A DNA stretch of 40,875 bases from NCBI RefSeq assembly GCF_001886265.1, contig NZ_JXLE01000021.1, positions 1-40,875 of the forward strand, written 5' to 3'. A model generated the notes under the pieces. It saw only the letters and a program-made list of their open reading frames with translations. It did no database searches and had not been told where the DNA came from. The stretch is from Enterococcus thailandicus. GTDB taxonomy: Bacteria > Bacillota > Bacilli > Lactobacillales > Enterococcaceae. Numbering within the stretch: position 1 is the stretch's first letter; the number at the start of each line of letters is the position of its first letter. The translations under genes and the position numbers were made by a program. Below are positions 6,862-16,823 of the stretch, piece by piece.

Positions 6862-8994
6862 TTATTTCTCTGAAGAAGAAGTATCAGTCGTTGGTGTACC
6901 ATTTATTTCTTGATACGTTTTTGTTTCATAAAGATTAGTTGTTGATTTATTACCGTTTTGACTAAATACGCTGGTTGATTTATCACCTAATTTTTTCTCA
7001 ATCGCAGTCATTTTTTCTAAACCATTTTTGTAATCATAGTTGGCAGAGTCAATTGGATCAAGATTGCTATTCGTGTAGAAACGGAGTAAATCACCGTTAT
7101 TGATTTGATCAGAAACAGCTAATTGTTTTGAAACCTCAACTTTCCATTCATCAATTTTTGCTTGAACTTCAGGGGAAGGATCGGTAATGGCTTCACCTGT
7201 TGCGTTATCATAAATCGTACCACTGTAGTAAGTGTAAGTTGGTGTAACGAAATCGCCATCACGGAAGCTTACCACTTGGTCATGGTCTTTAGAGAATAAA
7301 TCTTGTCCAAGTTGGATATAATCTTTGGTGTCAACACCTAGTAAGTGAAGTAACGTTGGTAACGCGTCAACTTGACCTCCATAAGTATGGTTAATCCCGC
7401 CATTTGTTTGACCAGGTACATGAATCATGTAAGGGACACGTTGCATTTGTGCGTTATCAAAGTTTGACCAAGTATCACTTGATTTTCCAAGTAGTTCTGC
7501 TAAGGTCTTGTTTCTTGAATTGGAAACACCATAGTGGTCACCATATAAAACAATAACAGAATTATCATATAGTCCACTTGACTTCAAATAGTTAAAGAAT
7601 TCTTCGACTGCTGTATCCAGATAATTCGCAGTTGCGAAGTAGCCGTTAATTGTTTCATCACTGGTTGCTGCCATCGGGAATCCTGCTTCTTCATTAGTAA
7701 ATTTTGAATAAGGATAGTGGTTTGATACAGCAATGAATTTTGAATAAAATGGCTGTTGCAAATGTTCTAAATACTGAACGGACTGGTCAAAGAATGGCTT
7801 ATCATGCAACCCGTATTGGAATGAGTTTTCATCGGTTACATCGTAATAAGATGAATCAAAGAAATAATCATAACCAAGATTTTTATACGTCTCATTTCTG
7901 TTCCAGAAGGTACCAGAATTTCCGTGGAAAACAGCACTAGTATAATCTTGTGTTTGGCTCAAGATGTCAGGTGCAGCTTGGAAAGTATTTTTTCCACCCA
8001 ATTGAGTAAAGAGTGATCCTTGGTTTAATCCGAAGAGAGAGTTTTCCATTAATGTTTCAGCATCACTGGTTTTTCCAGCTTTGACTTGATGGAAAAAGTT
8101 ATCGAAACTATACGTACTATTACTGTGAAACAGGCTATTAAGGAAAGGAGTTACTTCGTGTTCAACGCCTGCTTCATCTTTTAGTTTGTAATCAATCAGG
8201 AATTGTTGGAAGCTTTCTAGATGGATATAGATAACGTTTCTACCTTTTGCCACACCAAACATCTCGTCGTTTGGTTCAGCATAGTGTTCCTTAACGTAGT
8301 TTTCAACTTCTTTCATATCGTTAGGACTTGCTTCCGCACGAACTTGGTTGGTTTGATAAGTCTGGAAACCATCGTAAGCCATAAAGGCATTAAGACCAAG
8401 ATATTTAACTAGATAATCACGAGAGAATGTTCTAGTTAATAGTTCTGGGCGATCAGCTTCAGCCAAGAAAAGATTACCAGAAAAAATCATAACTGCTAAT
8501 GTTGAAATCGCAAATGCCATACGGGCCCGGACAGGACGTTCATCCATTTTGATTTTTTTAGTGACTAATAAAACCGTTAAGATAATAAAATCTATCCAGT
8601 ACAATAAATCGTAAGGGCGGAACAAGCGAATGGCACTTTCGCCCAAACCACTAGCAACTTTTCCAGCGCCTAAAATAGTATTGATGGTAATAAAGTCTGT
8701 AAATTCACGATAGTAAGTGACATTTGAAAACACCCACAAAGTGAGTAAGAAAAAAATCACCATCATCGTGATATACGAAGCTCTTGCCCGTCTCACATAC
8801 AAAGCAATCCCAAGTAATAACAAAGTAGTCGCAATTGGATTGATAAATAAGATAAAGTATTGCACTCCGCTTTCAATCCCTAAATTGAAATCAATCAAAT
8901 AGGCGAAAATTGTTTTTAGCCAGACTAAAACAGCTAACAAAGAAAAAAATCCGAGCCGCTTATTTAAAAAAGCGGGCGTTTTTATACGTTTCAA
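6862..8994 (-). CDS. ltaS: Lipoteichoic acid synthase (LtaS family)
   Basis: A 710-residue membrane enzyme that polymerises glycerol phosphate from phosphatidylglycerol onto the glycolipid anchor of lipoteichoic acid on the outer face of the membrane. Five N-terminal hydrophobic segments (to about 190) are followed by an extracellular sulfatase-like domain. The metal-binding Glu in IYIHLESFQQF (about residue 270), the nucleophile Thr in VKAGKTSDAETL (about 309) and the Asp-His pair in LYGDHYGVSNS match the LtaS active site. The C-terminal 60 residues are Ser/Thr/Lys rich. Start: a TTG at 8994 with AAAGGAAG 5-6 nt upstream; the longer frame to GTG 9057 has no ribosome site. It is monocistronic, with its own promoter and terminator. 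Enterococci can carry more than one LtaS paralogue, so the symbol gives the family only. Confidence 0.92.
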   Translation of the reverse strand: MKRIKTPAFLNKRLGFFSLLAVLVWLKTIFAYLIDFNLGIESGVQYFILFINPIATTLLLLGIALYVRRARASYITMMVIFFLLTLWVFSNVTYYREFTDFITINTILGAGKVASGLGESAIRLFRPYDLLYWIDFIILTVLLVTKKIKMDERPVRARMAFAISTLAVMIFSGNLFLAEADRPELLTRTFSRDYLVKYLGLNAFMAYDGFQTYQTNQVRAEASPNDMKEVENYVKEHYAEPNDEMFGVAKGRNVIYIHLESFQQFLIDYKLKDEAGVEHEVTPFLNSLFHSNSTYSFDNFFHQVKAGKTSDAETLMENSLFGLNQGSLFTQLGGKNTFQAAPDILSQTQDYTSAVFHGNSGTFWNRNETYKNLGYDYFFDSSYYDVTDENSFQYGLHDKPFFDQSVQYLEHLQQPFYSKFIAVSNHYPYSKFTNEEAGFPMAATSDETINGYFATANYLDTAVEEFFNYLKSSGLYDNSVIVLYGDHYGVSNSRNKTLAELLGKSSDTWSNFDNAQMQRVPYMIHVPGQTNGGINHTYGGQVDALPTLLHLLGVDTKDYIQLGQDLFSKDHDQVVSFRDGDFVTPTYTYYSGTIYDNATGEAITDPSPEVQAKIDEWKVEVSKQLAVSDQINNGDLLRFYTNSNLDPIDSANYDYKNGLEKMTAIEKKLGDKSTSVFSQNGNKSTTNLYETKTYQEINGTPTTDTSSSEK

Positions 8995-9076
8995 AGTAAT
9001 CTTCCTTTCTACACTCAAAAAAATAAGAATAAGAGTGTCATAAAACCCATAGTACACAACTTATATATTCTAATCT

Positions 9077-9105
9077 ATTTTACTAGTCGAAGATTTTAGT
9101 GTCAA
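9077..9105 (-). promoter_or_regulatory. Promoter of the LTA synthase gene
   Basis: TTGACA (9105-9100), 17 bp, TAAAAT (9082-9077) on the minus strand, giving a leader of about 75 nt before the TTG start. Confidence 0.8.
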
Positions 9106-9171
9106 TTCTAAGCGATGATTTATGGCAGTTGGTTAAGGGATTCTTTAAGCTTTCTTAGAGGTTTGTGGCTT

Positions 9172-9200
9172 AAGACAAGCTGTTTGATTTTTGTTATACT
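9172..9200 (+). promoter_or_regulatory. Promoter of the rlmI-aroD-ybaK cluster
   Basis: AAGACA, 17 bp, TATACT; 31 nt before the methyltransferase start codon. Confidence 0.6.
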
Positions 9201-9231
9201 GAAGGATGAGAAAGTAAAAGCAGGTGAATGA

Positions 9232-10407
9232 ATGAAAATAAAAGTAAAAAAACGAGCGAGCACTCAATTTAGAAAAGGTTATCCGCTCATTCAAAAAGAA
9301 GATTTAGTCGATACGCAAGTGGAAACGACGGAATGGATCGATTTAGTAGATCAACAAAATCAATTTGTGGCAAAAGGCTACTTAGGAAAGCAAAACAAAG
9401 GAATTGGTTGGGTATTAAGCCGAGACAACGAAGTATTTGATACAACTTTTTTTGAGAAAAAATTTGTGGTAGCAAAAGCAAAACGCACAACTTATTTTAG
9501 TGATGACTTAACAAATGCTTTTCGCTTGTTCAATGGTGAAGGTGATGGCATGGGTGGTTTGATTATTGATTATTATGACCAGTTTGCTGTCTTTTCTTGG
9601 TATAACCAAACACTGTACCTTCATCGAGAAAAATTAGTTGAAGCATTTAAAAAAGCATATCCGGAAATTTTAGGTGCGTATGAAAAAATTCGTTTTGATA
9701 CGCAGGGTCTGCCAGAAAGTCAGTTTATTTATGGAAAAGAAGCACCAGAGCCATTGATTGTAAAAGAAAATGGTGTTCAGTTTGCAACCTATTTAAATGA
9801 AGGCTTGATGACAGGAATCTTTTTAGACCAAAAGGAAGTTCGCGGAGCGTTGGTTGATGGATTAGCGTTAGGAAAATCGGTACTAAACATGTTTAGCTAT
9901 ACAGGTGCTTTCTCAGTTGCGGCTGCGATGGGTGGTGCTGTTGAGACAACCAGCGTGGATCTTGCAAAACGGAGCCTGAAAAAAACGCAGGAACAGTTTG
10001 AAGTCAATGGTTTAGATCTTGAACAACAAAAAATTATCGTTATGGATGTTTTTGAGTACTTTAAATATGCGAGTCGTAAACAATTGACTTATGATGTCAT
10101 TGTTTTGGACCCACCTAGTTTTGCCCGCAACAAAAAGAAAGTTTTCCGCGTGGCAAAAAACTATGGCGAATTGGTCAAAGACAGTCTGGAAATTTTAGCA
10201 GATGAAGGGGTGCTGATTGCTTCAACAAATGCGGCGAATGTCACGATTCAGCAATTTCAAAAGATGATTGAAGAAGAGTTCATTGCCAAAGGTGTCTCCT
10301 ATCAACAAATCGGACTTTATCGCTTACCAAATGATTTTCAAACGACAAACGCTTTTCCAGAAGGAGATTACTTAAAGGTATTTGTTTATAAAATCAATCA
10401 AATGTAA
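9232..10407 (+). CDS. Class I SAM-dependent rRNA methyltransferase, RlmI-like
   Basis: A 391-residue cytosolic enzyme of the COG1092 type. An N-terminal PUA-like domain (about 1-75; KKRASTQFRKGYPLI, later YLGKQNKGIGWVLS) is followed by a middle domain (RLFNGEGDGMGGLIIDYYD) and a Rossmann methyltransferase domain. SAM-binding motif I is VLNMFSYTGAFSVAAAMGGA (near 217-236), the acidic residue of motif II is in SVDLAKRS, and the catalytic-loop motif is LDPPSFARNKKK. RlmI of E. coli makes m5C1962 in 23S rRNA; members in Gram-positives are annotated by similarity, so the exact site is uncertain. AGGTGA precedes the ATG. Only 17 nt separate it from aroD, so they are probably co-transcribed. Confidence 0.9.
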   Translation: MKIKVKKRASTQFRKGYPLIQKEDLVDTQVETTEWIDLVDQQNQFVAKGYLGKQNKGIGWVLSRDNEVFDTTFFEKKFVVAKAKRTTYFSDDLTNAFRLFNGEGDGMGGLIIDYYDQFAVFSWYNQTLYLHREKLVEAFKKAYPEILGAYEKIRFDTQGLPESQFIYGKEAPEPLIVKENGVQFATYLNEGLMTGIFLDQKEVRGALVDGLALGKSVLNMFSYTGAFSVAAAMGGAVETTSVDLAKRSLKKTQEQFEVNGLDLEQQKIIVMDVFEYFKYASRKQLTYDVIVLDPPSFARNKKKVFRVAKNYGELVKDSLEILADEGVLIASTNAANVTIQQFQKMIEEEFIAKGVSYQQIGLYRLPNDFQTTNAFPEGDYLKVFVYKINQM

Positions 10408-10424
10408 GAAGGGAGTCGTTACGG

Positions 10425-11174
10425 ATGATCCAAGTGAAAAATTTGCAAATCGGTACTGGTCGACCAAAAGTTTGTGCACCATTAACTGGTGTGACCCAAG
10501 AAAAAATCTTAAGTGAAGCACGTCTCGCGCGCGAGGCAGGCGCGGATTTAGTGGAATGGCGTGTCGATTTTTATCAAGAAATCTTGCAATTAGAAAAGGT
10601 TCTAGAAACACTAGTCCTTCTTCGACATGAGCTTCAAGGATTACCGTTGCTTTTTACATTTCGCACGCTAGCTGAGGGCGGAAAACAAGATCTATCGATT
10701 AGAGAATATCATGATTTGTATGAAACAGTTGTGACTGAACAGTTGGTTGATATGGTAGACATTGAATTGTTTCAGATTGAAAGCTTGGGACGCGGAATGA
10801 TTGAGCGCATCAAAGATCATCAAATTCCAATCATTATCAGCAATCATGAATTTAAAGAAACACCATCAGATCCTGTTCTGCTTTACCGGCTAAATATGAT
10901 GGAACATTTTGGAGCTAGCATTGGAAAATTAGCAATGATGCCACAAACAGAACAAGATGTTTTTCGCTTGCTTGAATTGACTAAACGAGCAAGTGCGTTT
11001 GTTTCAATCCCGTTGATTACTGTTTCAATGGGAGAAATGGGTAAGTTATCAAGAGTAGCAGGATGCTTAACAGGTTCGGCAGTTACTTTTGGGGCAATTT
11101 CAAAAGCGTCTGCTTCGGCCCCAGGACAATTACCTGTGAAAGAACTGCAACAAATAATTAAGAGTTTAGCATGA
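10425..11174 (+). CDS. aroD: 3-dehydroquinate dehydratase, type I
   Basis: A 249-residue enzyme, the usual length for type I. It dehydrates 3-dehydroquinate to 3-dehydroshikimate, the third step of the shikimate route to aromatic amino acids. The Schiff-base Lys168 lies in IGKLAMMPQ, the general-base His141 in IISNHEFKETP, and the substrate-binding region VEWRVDFY and LFTFRT are present, as is the C-terminal GSAVTFGAISKASAPGQ-like segment (here SASAPGQ). GAAGGGAG lies upstream of ATG 10425. It stands apart from the other shikimate genes, between an rRNA methyltransferase and ybaK. Confidence 0.96.
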   Translation: MIQVKNLQIGTGRPKVCAPLTGVTQEKILSEARLAREAGADLVEWRVDFYQEILQLEKVLETLVLLRHELQGLPLLFTFRTLAEGGKQDLSIREYHDLYETVVTEQLVDMVDIELFQIESLGRGMIERIKDHQIPIIISNHEFKETPSDPVLLYRLNMMEHFGASIGKLAMMPQTEQDVFRLLELTKRASAFVSIPLITVSMGEMGKLSRVAGCLTGSAVTFGAISKASASAPGQLPVKELQQIIKSLA

Positions 11175-11240
11175 GTAATCGTATCAACCAACGATGAATG
11201 GTATTTGAATTTATCATGCTTGTTGCAATGAGGTGGAAAT

Positions 11241-11726
11241 ATGGCAAAGAAAAAACAAGTCAAAACAAATGCAATTCGACTCGTAGAGCAAAAAAAAATT
11301 GCGTATACAGAACACGAATATGAATGGGATGAAAATCATTTAGGTGCAACTACGATTTTTGAACAGATTCCTGGGAGTGAGCAACGAATTTTTAAAACAT
11401 TGGTGGCTGTAGGAAACGTAACTGGTCCACTAGTTGCTGTCATTCCGGGAGAAAATGAAGTAGATTTAAAGAAATTGGCAAAAGTTTCTGGAAATAAAAA
11501 AGTAGAAATGCTCCATTTACGTGAGTTAGAAGCAACTACTGGTTATATTCGTGGTGGCTGTTCACCAATCGGAATGAAAAAACTATTTCCAACTTATCTT
11601 GATCAAATTGCGGAAAATTATGAACAAATCATTATTTCCGCTGGCAAAAGAGGACTGCAGATGGAGTTAGCTCCACAAGCAATCTGCCAACTGACAAATG
11701 GAAAATTTGTCGATATCAGAGCATAA
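11241..11726 (+). CDS. ybaK: YbaK/EbsC-family Cys-tRNA(Pro) deacylase
   Basis: A 161-residue trans-editing protein that hydrolyses Cys-tRNA(Pro) mischarged by prolyl-tRNA synthetase. The invariant Lys (Lys52 in RIFKTLVAVG) and the family segments TGYIRGGCSPIGMKKLFPT (about 100-118) and ISAGKRGLQMELAPQ (about 132-146) are all present. EbsC, after which the family is partly named, was described in Enterococcus faecalis. GAGGTGG precedes ATG 11241. A 66-nt gap separates it from aroD with no hairpin, so read-through from the cluster promoter is likely. A strong terminator follows the stop codon. Confidence 0.93.
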   Translation: MAKKKQVKTNAIRLVEQKKIAYTEHEYEWDENHLGATTIFEQIPGSEQRIFKTLVAVGNVTGPLVAVIPGENEVDLKKLAKVSGNKKVEMLHLRELEATTGYIRGGCSPIGMKKLFPTYLDQIAENYEQIIISAGKRGLQMELAPQAICQLTNGKFVDIRA

Positions 11727-11730
11727 AAAC

Positions 11731-11776
11731 ATCCCCTTCAAGTTAGTATCCAGTTTAACTTGAAGGGGATTTTTTT
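11731..11776. terminator. Terminator after ybaK
   Basis: Perfect 15-bp stem (ATCCCCTTCAAGTTA/TAACTTGAAGGGGAT) followed by a run of Ts on the plus strand. It may also serve the convergent flavoprotein gene. Confidence 0.93.
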
Positions 11777-11817
11777 TATAAGTAACCAATGAATAATTTA
11801 AGTGGACTAGTAATATT

Positions 11818-13080
11818 TTAAATGGCCTGGGCTTGTTGACCGGCATTCATACCAGAAACATGACCCGTAGCAAAAGCCGCAGTGATATTGAAGCCACCAG
11901 TATAGCCGTTGACATCGAGTAATTCACCCGCAAAATATAATCCAGCTACCAGTTTACTTTCTAAGGTCTTGGGATTAATTTCTTTTAAGGAAACACCACC
12001 GCCAGTTACAAAAGATTTTTCTATCGGGAAAGTTTTGTTTATCAAGAGATGAAATTCTTTACATAATTGGACAAAGTCTTGAATTTGTTTCTCCGACGTT
12101 TGTTGACCCGTTTGTTGTTCCAAATTCAGATGACTTAAATAAAAAGTTAGTAGTCGTTCAGGTAAAAAGCCGTGCCAAGTATTGACCAACGTTTTTTTCG
12201 ATTGACGACTCTTAGCAGTTAGTTCTCGGATCAAGTCATGACTTGATCGAGTTGGGAAACAATCTAGAGAAATTGTAACTGGCTCGCCCGTTTTCTTTAA
12301 TTCTTGATTGATAAAACTTGAGCAACGTAAGGCAGCAGGCCCTGAAATGCCAAAGTGTGTGAAAAGTAAATCCATAATGTGCTCAGTAATTACTCGTCCC
12401 TTTTTATTCAAGACACTTAAAGAAATATCTTGTAAAGACAATCCTTGTAATGTTTTTTCTTGAATAAAAGGTTCTTCGGAAATCAAGGGAGATTCCGTCG
12501 CGTATAATGGGGTAATTGTATGACCAACTTTTTTTACCATTTTGTAGCCATCTCCAGTTGAGCCAGTTGATGGATAAGTTCGTCCACCTGTTGTTAAAAT
12601 CACACAAGGGGCTTGGAATTCTTCAAATTCTGTTCGAATGCCGTAGACTTGTCCGCTATTGTGTACCAATTTTTCAACTTTTGTACCAAAAAGGAGTGTG
12701 ACGCCAAGTTCATTTAGACGAGTAATCAACGCTTCAATGATTGTTTTTGATTTATTTGTAACAGGAAACATTCGGCCATGGTCTTCTTCTTTTAAATGCA
12801 CGCCTTGTGTTTCAAAAAAGTTCATGATATCAAAGTTATCAAATTGTGAAAAAGTACTATATAAAAATTTTCCGTTTCCGGGAATATGTGCGATTAAATC
12901 TTCCACTGGTCGATTGTTTGTGACATTACAACGCCCACCGCCAGTCATTAGCAATTTTTTTCCAGCTTTTTTATTTTTTTCAACTAATAGCACCTTGGCA
13001 CCTTGTTCTGCGGCACTAATAGCTGCCATCATTCCACTGGTACCAGCGCCGACAACGATTACATCGTAGTTTGTTTCCAT
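11818..13080 (-). CDS. BaiN/HI0933-family NAD(P)/FAD-dependent oxidoreductase
   Basis: A 420-residue flavoprotein. The dinucleotide fold VVGAGTSGMMAAISAA carries Gly11-x-Gly13-xx-Gly16, followed by LLVEKNKKAGKKLLMTGGGRCNVTN, the segment diagnostic of this family. The region ILTTGGRTYPSTGSTGDGY and the C-terminal FAD-closing stretch GLYFAGELLDVNGYTGGFNITAAFATG complete it. ATG 13080 is preceded by GAGGTG at 6 nt; the in-frame GTG at 13089 is part of that region. Members in gut clostridia reduce bile-acid intermediates, but in lactic acid bacteria the physiological substrate is unknown. It stands alone between convergent ybaK and divergent gdhA. Confidence 0.9.
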   Translation of the reverse strand: METNYDVIVVGAGTSGMMAAISAAEQGAKVLLVEKNKKAGKKLLMTGGGRCNVTNNRPVEDLIAHIPGNGKFLYSTFSQFDNFDIMNFFETQGVHLKEEDHGRMFPVTNKSKTIIEALITRLNELGVTLLFGTKVEKLVHNSGQVYGIRTEFEEFQAPCVILTTGGRTYPSTGSTGDGYKMVKKVGHTITPLYATESPLISEEPFIQEKTLQGLSLQDISLSVLNKKGRVITEHIMDLLFTHFGISGPAALRCSSFINQELKKTGEPVTISLDCFPTRSSHDLIRELTAKSRQSKKTLVNTWHGFLPERLLTFYLSHLNLEQQTGQQTSEKQIQDFVQLCKEFHLLINKTFPIEKSFVTGGGVSLKEINPKTLESKLVAGLYFAGELLDVNGYTGGFNITAAFATGHVSGMNAGQQAQAI

Positions 13081-13136
13081 TCGCTTCACCTCACAAGTGA
13101 GTGTAGCATATTTCGAAAATAAACGCAGAAAAATTT

Positions 13137-13176
13137 TTGAGCCGGGACTGAAAATAAGCTAAAATAAAAATTAGCT
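13137..13176 (+). promoter_or_regulatory. gdhA promoter with overlapping inverted repeat
   Basis: TTGAGC (13137-13142), 17 bp, TAAAAT (13160-13165). AGCTAA (13157-13162) and TTAGCT (13171-13176) form an inverted repeat across the -10 box, a plausible regulator site. Confidence 0.65.
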
Positions 13177-13178
13177 AA

Positions 13179-14546
<1,368 letters not shown>

Positions 14547-14591
14547 ATGTGAAATTTTCTTGTAAATATTGAAAGGTTCGTAGATATTTGC

Positions 14592-14620
14592 TTGAAAAAA
14601 AAGTAAAAAAAACGTAAAGT
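14592..14620 (+). promoter_or_regulatory. pgi promoter
   Basis: TTGAAA, 17 bp of nearly pure A/G/T, TAAAGT; 35 nt before the start codon. TATACC and TATAGT further on lack a matching -35 box. Confidence 0.55.
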
Positions 14621-14655
14621 ATACCTGTATAGTGAACTTTTAAGGAGGAGAACAA

Positions 14656-16002
14656 ATGGCACACATTCATTTTGACTATTCAAAAGTAGCACCGTTTGTC
14701 AATGAACATGAATTAGGTTACATGCAAAGCCAAGTAACAGCGGCTGACAAATTATTACGTGAAGGTACAGGCGCAGGCAGCGATTTCTTAGGCTGGATTG
14801 ATTTACCTACAAATTATGATAAAGAAGAGTTTGCACGTATCAAAGAAGCAGCTAAAAAAATCCAATCTGATTCAGAAGTATTAGTAGTAATCGGTATTGG
14901 TGGCTCATATCTAGGTGCACGTGCTGCAATTGATTTCTTGAACCATACTTTCTATAACTTATTAGATGGTAAAACACGTAAAGCACCACAAATTTTTTAT
15001 GCAGGAAATTCAATCAGCTCAACTTACTTAGCTGACTTGATCGAAGTAATTGGTGATCGTGATTTCTCTGTTAATGTTATTTCTAAATCAGGAACAACAA
15101 CAGAACCAGCAATTGCTTTCCGTGTGTTCAAAGAATTATTAGTAAAAAAATATGGTCAAGCAGAAGCAAACAAACGTATTTATGCAACAACTGATAAAGC
15201 ACGTGGTGCAGTAAAAGTTGAAGCAGATGCTGAAGGTTGGGAATCATTTGTTATTCCTGATGATATCGGCGGACGTTTTTCTGTATTAACTGCTGTTGGT
15301 CTACTACCAATCGCTGTTAGTGGGGCAGACATTGATGCCTTGATGAAAGGTGCAGCTGATGCAAGTAAAGAATATGCAAGTGATAAACTAGAAGAAAACG
15401 AAGCTTATCAATATGCAGCGATGCGTAACATTCTTTACCGTAAAGGCAAAGTGACAGAATTGTTGATCAACTATGAACCAGGAATGCAATATTTCTCAGA
15501 ATGGTGGAAACAATTATTCGGCGAATCTGAAGGAAAAGACCAAAAAGGAATCTATCCTTCAAGTGCAAACTTCTCTACTGATCTACATTCATTAGGTCAA
15601 TATATTCAAGAAGGTCGTCGCAATATCTTTGAAACAATCGTTAAAGTGGAAAAACCTCGTAAGTCAATCACTATTCCTGAACAAGAAGCTGACCTAGATG
15701 GTTTAGGCTACTTACAAGGAAAAGAAGTTGACTTTGTTAACACAAAAGCTTTTGAAGGAACATTATTAGCACATACAGATGGTGATGTACCTAACTTACT
15801 AGTTAAAATTCCAGAAATGGATGCTTACACTTTAGGTTATACAATGTACTTCTTTGAAATAGCTGTAGGAATTTCTGGTTACTTGAACGGAATCAACCCA
15901 TTTGATCAACCAGGTGTAGAAGCCTACAAGAAAAACATGTTCGCCCTACTAGGCAAACCTGGCTTTGAAGACCTAGCAAAAGAATTGAACGAACGTCTAT
16001 AA
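14656..16002 (+). CDS. pgi: Glucose-6-phosphate isomerase
   Basis: A 448-residue cytosolic enzyme that interconverts glucose 6-phosphate and fructose 6-phosphate, the branch point of glycolysis and the pentose phosphate route. [19 protein letters not shown] and the sugar-phosphate loop [17 protein letters not shown] are present, with the catalytic Glu and His in [16 protein letters not shown] and [14 protein letters not shown]. Length and motifs fit the short Firmicutes class. The ribosome site AAGGAGGAG is 7 nt before the ATG, and codon choice is strongly biased (GGT, CGT, GAA), as expected for an abundant protein. Confidence 0.97.
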   Translation: MAHIHFDYSKVAPFVNEHELGYMQSQVTAADKLLREGTGAGSDFLGWIDLPTNYDKEEFARIKEAAKKIQSDSEVLVVIGIGGSYLGARAAIDFLNHTFYNLLDGKTRKAPQIFYAGNSISSTYLADLIEVIGDRDFSVNVISKSGTTTEPAIAFRVFKELLVKKYGQAEANKRIYATTDKARGAVKVEADAEGWESFVIPDDIGGRFSVLTAVGLLPIAVSGADIDALMKGAADASKEYASDKLEENEAYQYAAMRNILYRKGKVTELLINYEPGMQYFSEWWKQLFGESEGKDQKGIYPSSANFSTDLHSLGQYIQEGRRNIFETIVKVEKPRKSITIPEQEADLDGLGYLQGKEVDFVNTKAFEGTLLAHTDGDVPNLLVKIPEMDAYTLGYTMYFFEIAVGISGYLNGINPFDQPGVEAYKKNMFALLGKPGFEDLAKELNERL

Positions 16003-16018
16003 TATGTTAGTGAAGGAA

Positions 16019-16052
16019 AGAAGTTGTGGCATATGTCGCAGCTTCTTTTTTA
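16019..16052 (+). terminator. pgi terminator
   Basis: AGAAGTTGTG pairs with CGCAGCTTCT (two G-U pairs) around an 8-nt loop, followed by six Ts. Confidence 0.85.
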
Positions 16053-16083
16053 ATACAGCAAAATGATTTGATAGAGCAAAACA

Positions 16084-16123
16084 AAAAGAGGTTTGCATCG
16101 TCTAAGATGTGCAAACCTCTTTT
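16084..16123. terminator. Terminator of the 49-aa small gene
   Basis: AAAAGAGGTTTGCA pairs perfectly with TGCAAACCTCTTTT, with further GCATC/GATG pairing inside; on the minus strand it ends in five Ts. It also has Ts on the plus strand and could back up the pgi terminator. Confidence 0.85.
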
Positions 16124-16171
16124 AGCTTTTTTCCGAGAATGATTTAGATGTCATGTGGGGTGGCCAGCTCC

Positions 16172-16321
16172 TTAATTAGATTCATGTAATGCTCGGACAG
16201 CTTGTTCGATTGTAATACCGAAAGCAACATTGTGTTCATTTTTTGCGTCAATTGCCATGAAACGATTGGTTGAAGTGTCAAAGGCTACGCGATAAGTCAT
16301 ATTTGTTTTGTTAAAAGTCAT
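16172..16321 (-). CDS. Small protein, 49 aa, unknown function
   Basis: A short frame with everything a real gene needs: GGGGG 8 nt before ATG 16321, a promoter (16403-16431) and a strong terminator (16084-16123). The protein begins MTFNKTNMTYRVAF, reads like one small alpha/beta unit (YRVAFDTSTNRFMAID then VAFGITIEQAVRALHES), and has no membrane segment or cysteine. The pattern of two short strands followed by a helix ending in AVRALHES recalls small antitoxin-like or HicB-like folds, but that is only a hint. I do not recognise it. Confidence 0.75.
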   Translation of the reverse strand: MTFNKTNMTYRVAFDTSTNRFMAIDAKNEHNVAFGITIEQAVRALHESN

Positions 16322-16402
16322 GTTTCGTTCCCCCTTTCAATTATTGAGAAAAATTCGAGAAATTTTCAGTTAAACTCTCTGTAAATTTTCAAACCCATTT
16401 GT

Positions 16403-16431
16403 AGTTTAGCACCAACTCATTTTTCTTGCAA
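16403..16431 (-). promoter_or_regulatory. Promoter of the 49-aa gene
   Basis: TTGCAA (16431-16426), 17 bp, TAAACT (16408-16403) on the minus strand; the leader to the ATG is about 75 nt. Confidence 0.7.
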
Positions 16432-16476
16432 TTAAGAGGTATCCATAAACAAATGGTTTATTTAAAACAAAAGAAA

Positions 16477-16551
16477 TCAGCGATCTTCTGTTAATCCAAT
16501 GAGTAGACCAATTGTTAAGGTAATAAAGATTACTGCTTGAATGAGAACCAT
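16477..16551 (-). CDS. 24-aa hydrophobic peptide, holin-like toxin or small membrane peptide
   Basis: A 25-codon frame starting at ATG 16551 behind a full AAAGGAGG site 8 nt upstream. The peptide begins MVLIQAVIFITLTIG, is a single membrane-spanning stretch and ends in the charged tail TEDR. Size, one helix and charged end resemble the putative holin-like toxins and TxpA/Fst-type type I toxins of Firmicutes. No clear promoter of its own was found, and no antisense antitoxin RNA could be identified on the plus strand, so a toxin role is a guess. It could equally be a regulatory or membrane-associated micropeptide. Confidence 0.6.
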   Translation of the reverse strand: MVLIQAVIFITLTIGLLIGLTEDR

Positions 16552-16750
16552 GTCTATCCCTCCTTTCCTTCAGTGTATGAAAAAAAAGAAAAAACTGCAC
16601 GAACGTGAAACAATAATAAAAGAACAGTTTTGTCACCTTTCTTACGTGACGAAAAAATATAAAATTTAAGTGATATTAAATGAAAAATAGCATAACTTAA
16701 AATCTGAATGAATTCTTGTTGGTTTAAAGAAAAAAATACAAAAAAATAAA

Positions 16751-16764
16751 ATAAAACGTTTTCA
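16751..16764 (+). promoter_or_regulatory. Candidate CcpA site (cre)
   Basis: ATAAAACGTTTTCA matches the cre consensus TGWAANCGNTNWCA at 12 of 14 positions, missing only the first two. It lies 60 nt before the 70-aa gene, about where its promoter must be. Confidence 0.45.
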
Positions 16765-16823
16765 TTTATTTGCTTTTCTGTTATTATAAATAAAACAAAT
16801 AATAATTGAAGGAGTGAATTTTG

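Noticed and set aside
12659-13069. 136-codon plus-strand frame inside the flavoprotein gene
   Set aside because: It is antisense to a well-supported gene and has no ribosome site or recognisable product.
16331-16480. Antisense antitoxin RNA opposite the 24-aa peptide gene
   Set aside because: No plus-strand -35/-10 pair with acceptable spacing and no terminator in the right place was found.
16406-16636. 76-codon minus-strand frame covering the micropeptide gene
   Set aside because: It runs in another frame across the strong ribosome site and promoter of the small genes and has no ribosome site of its own.
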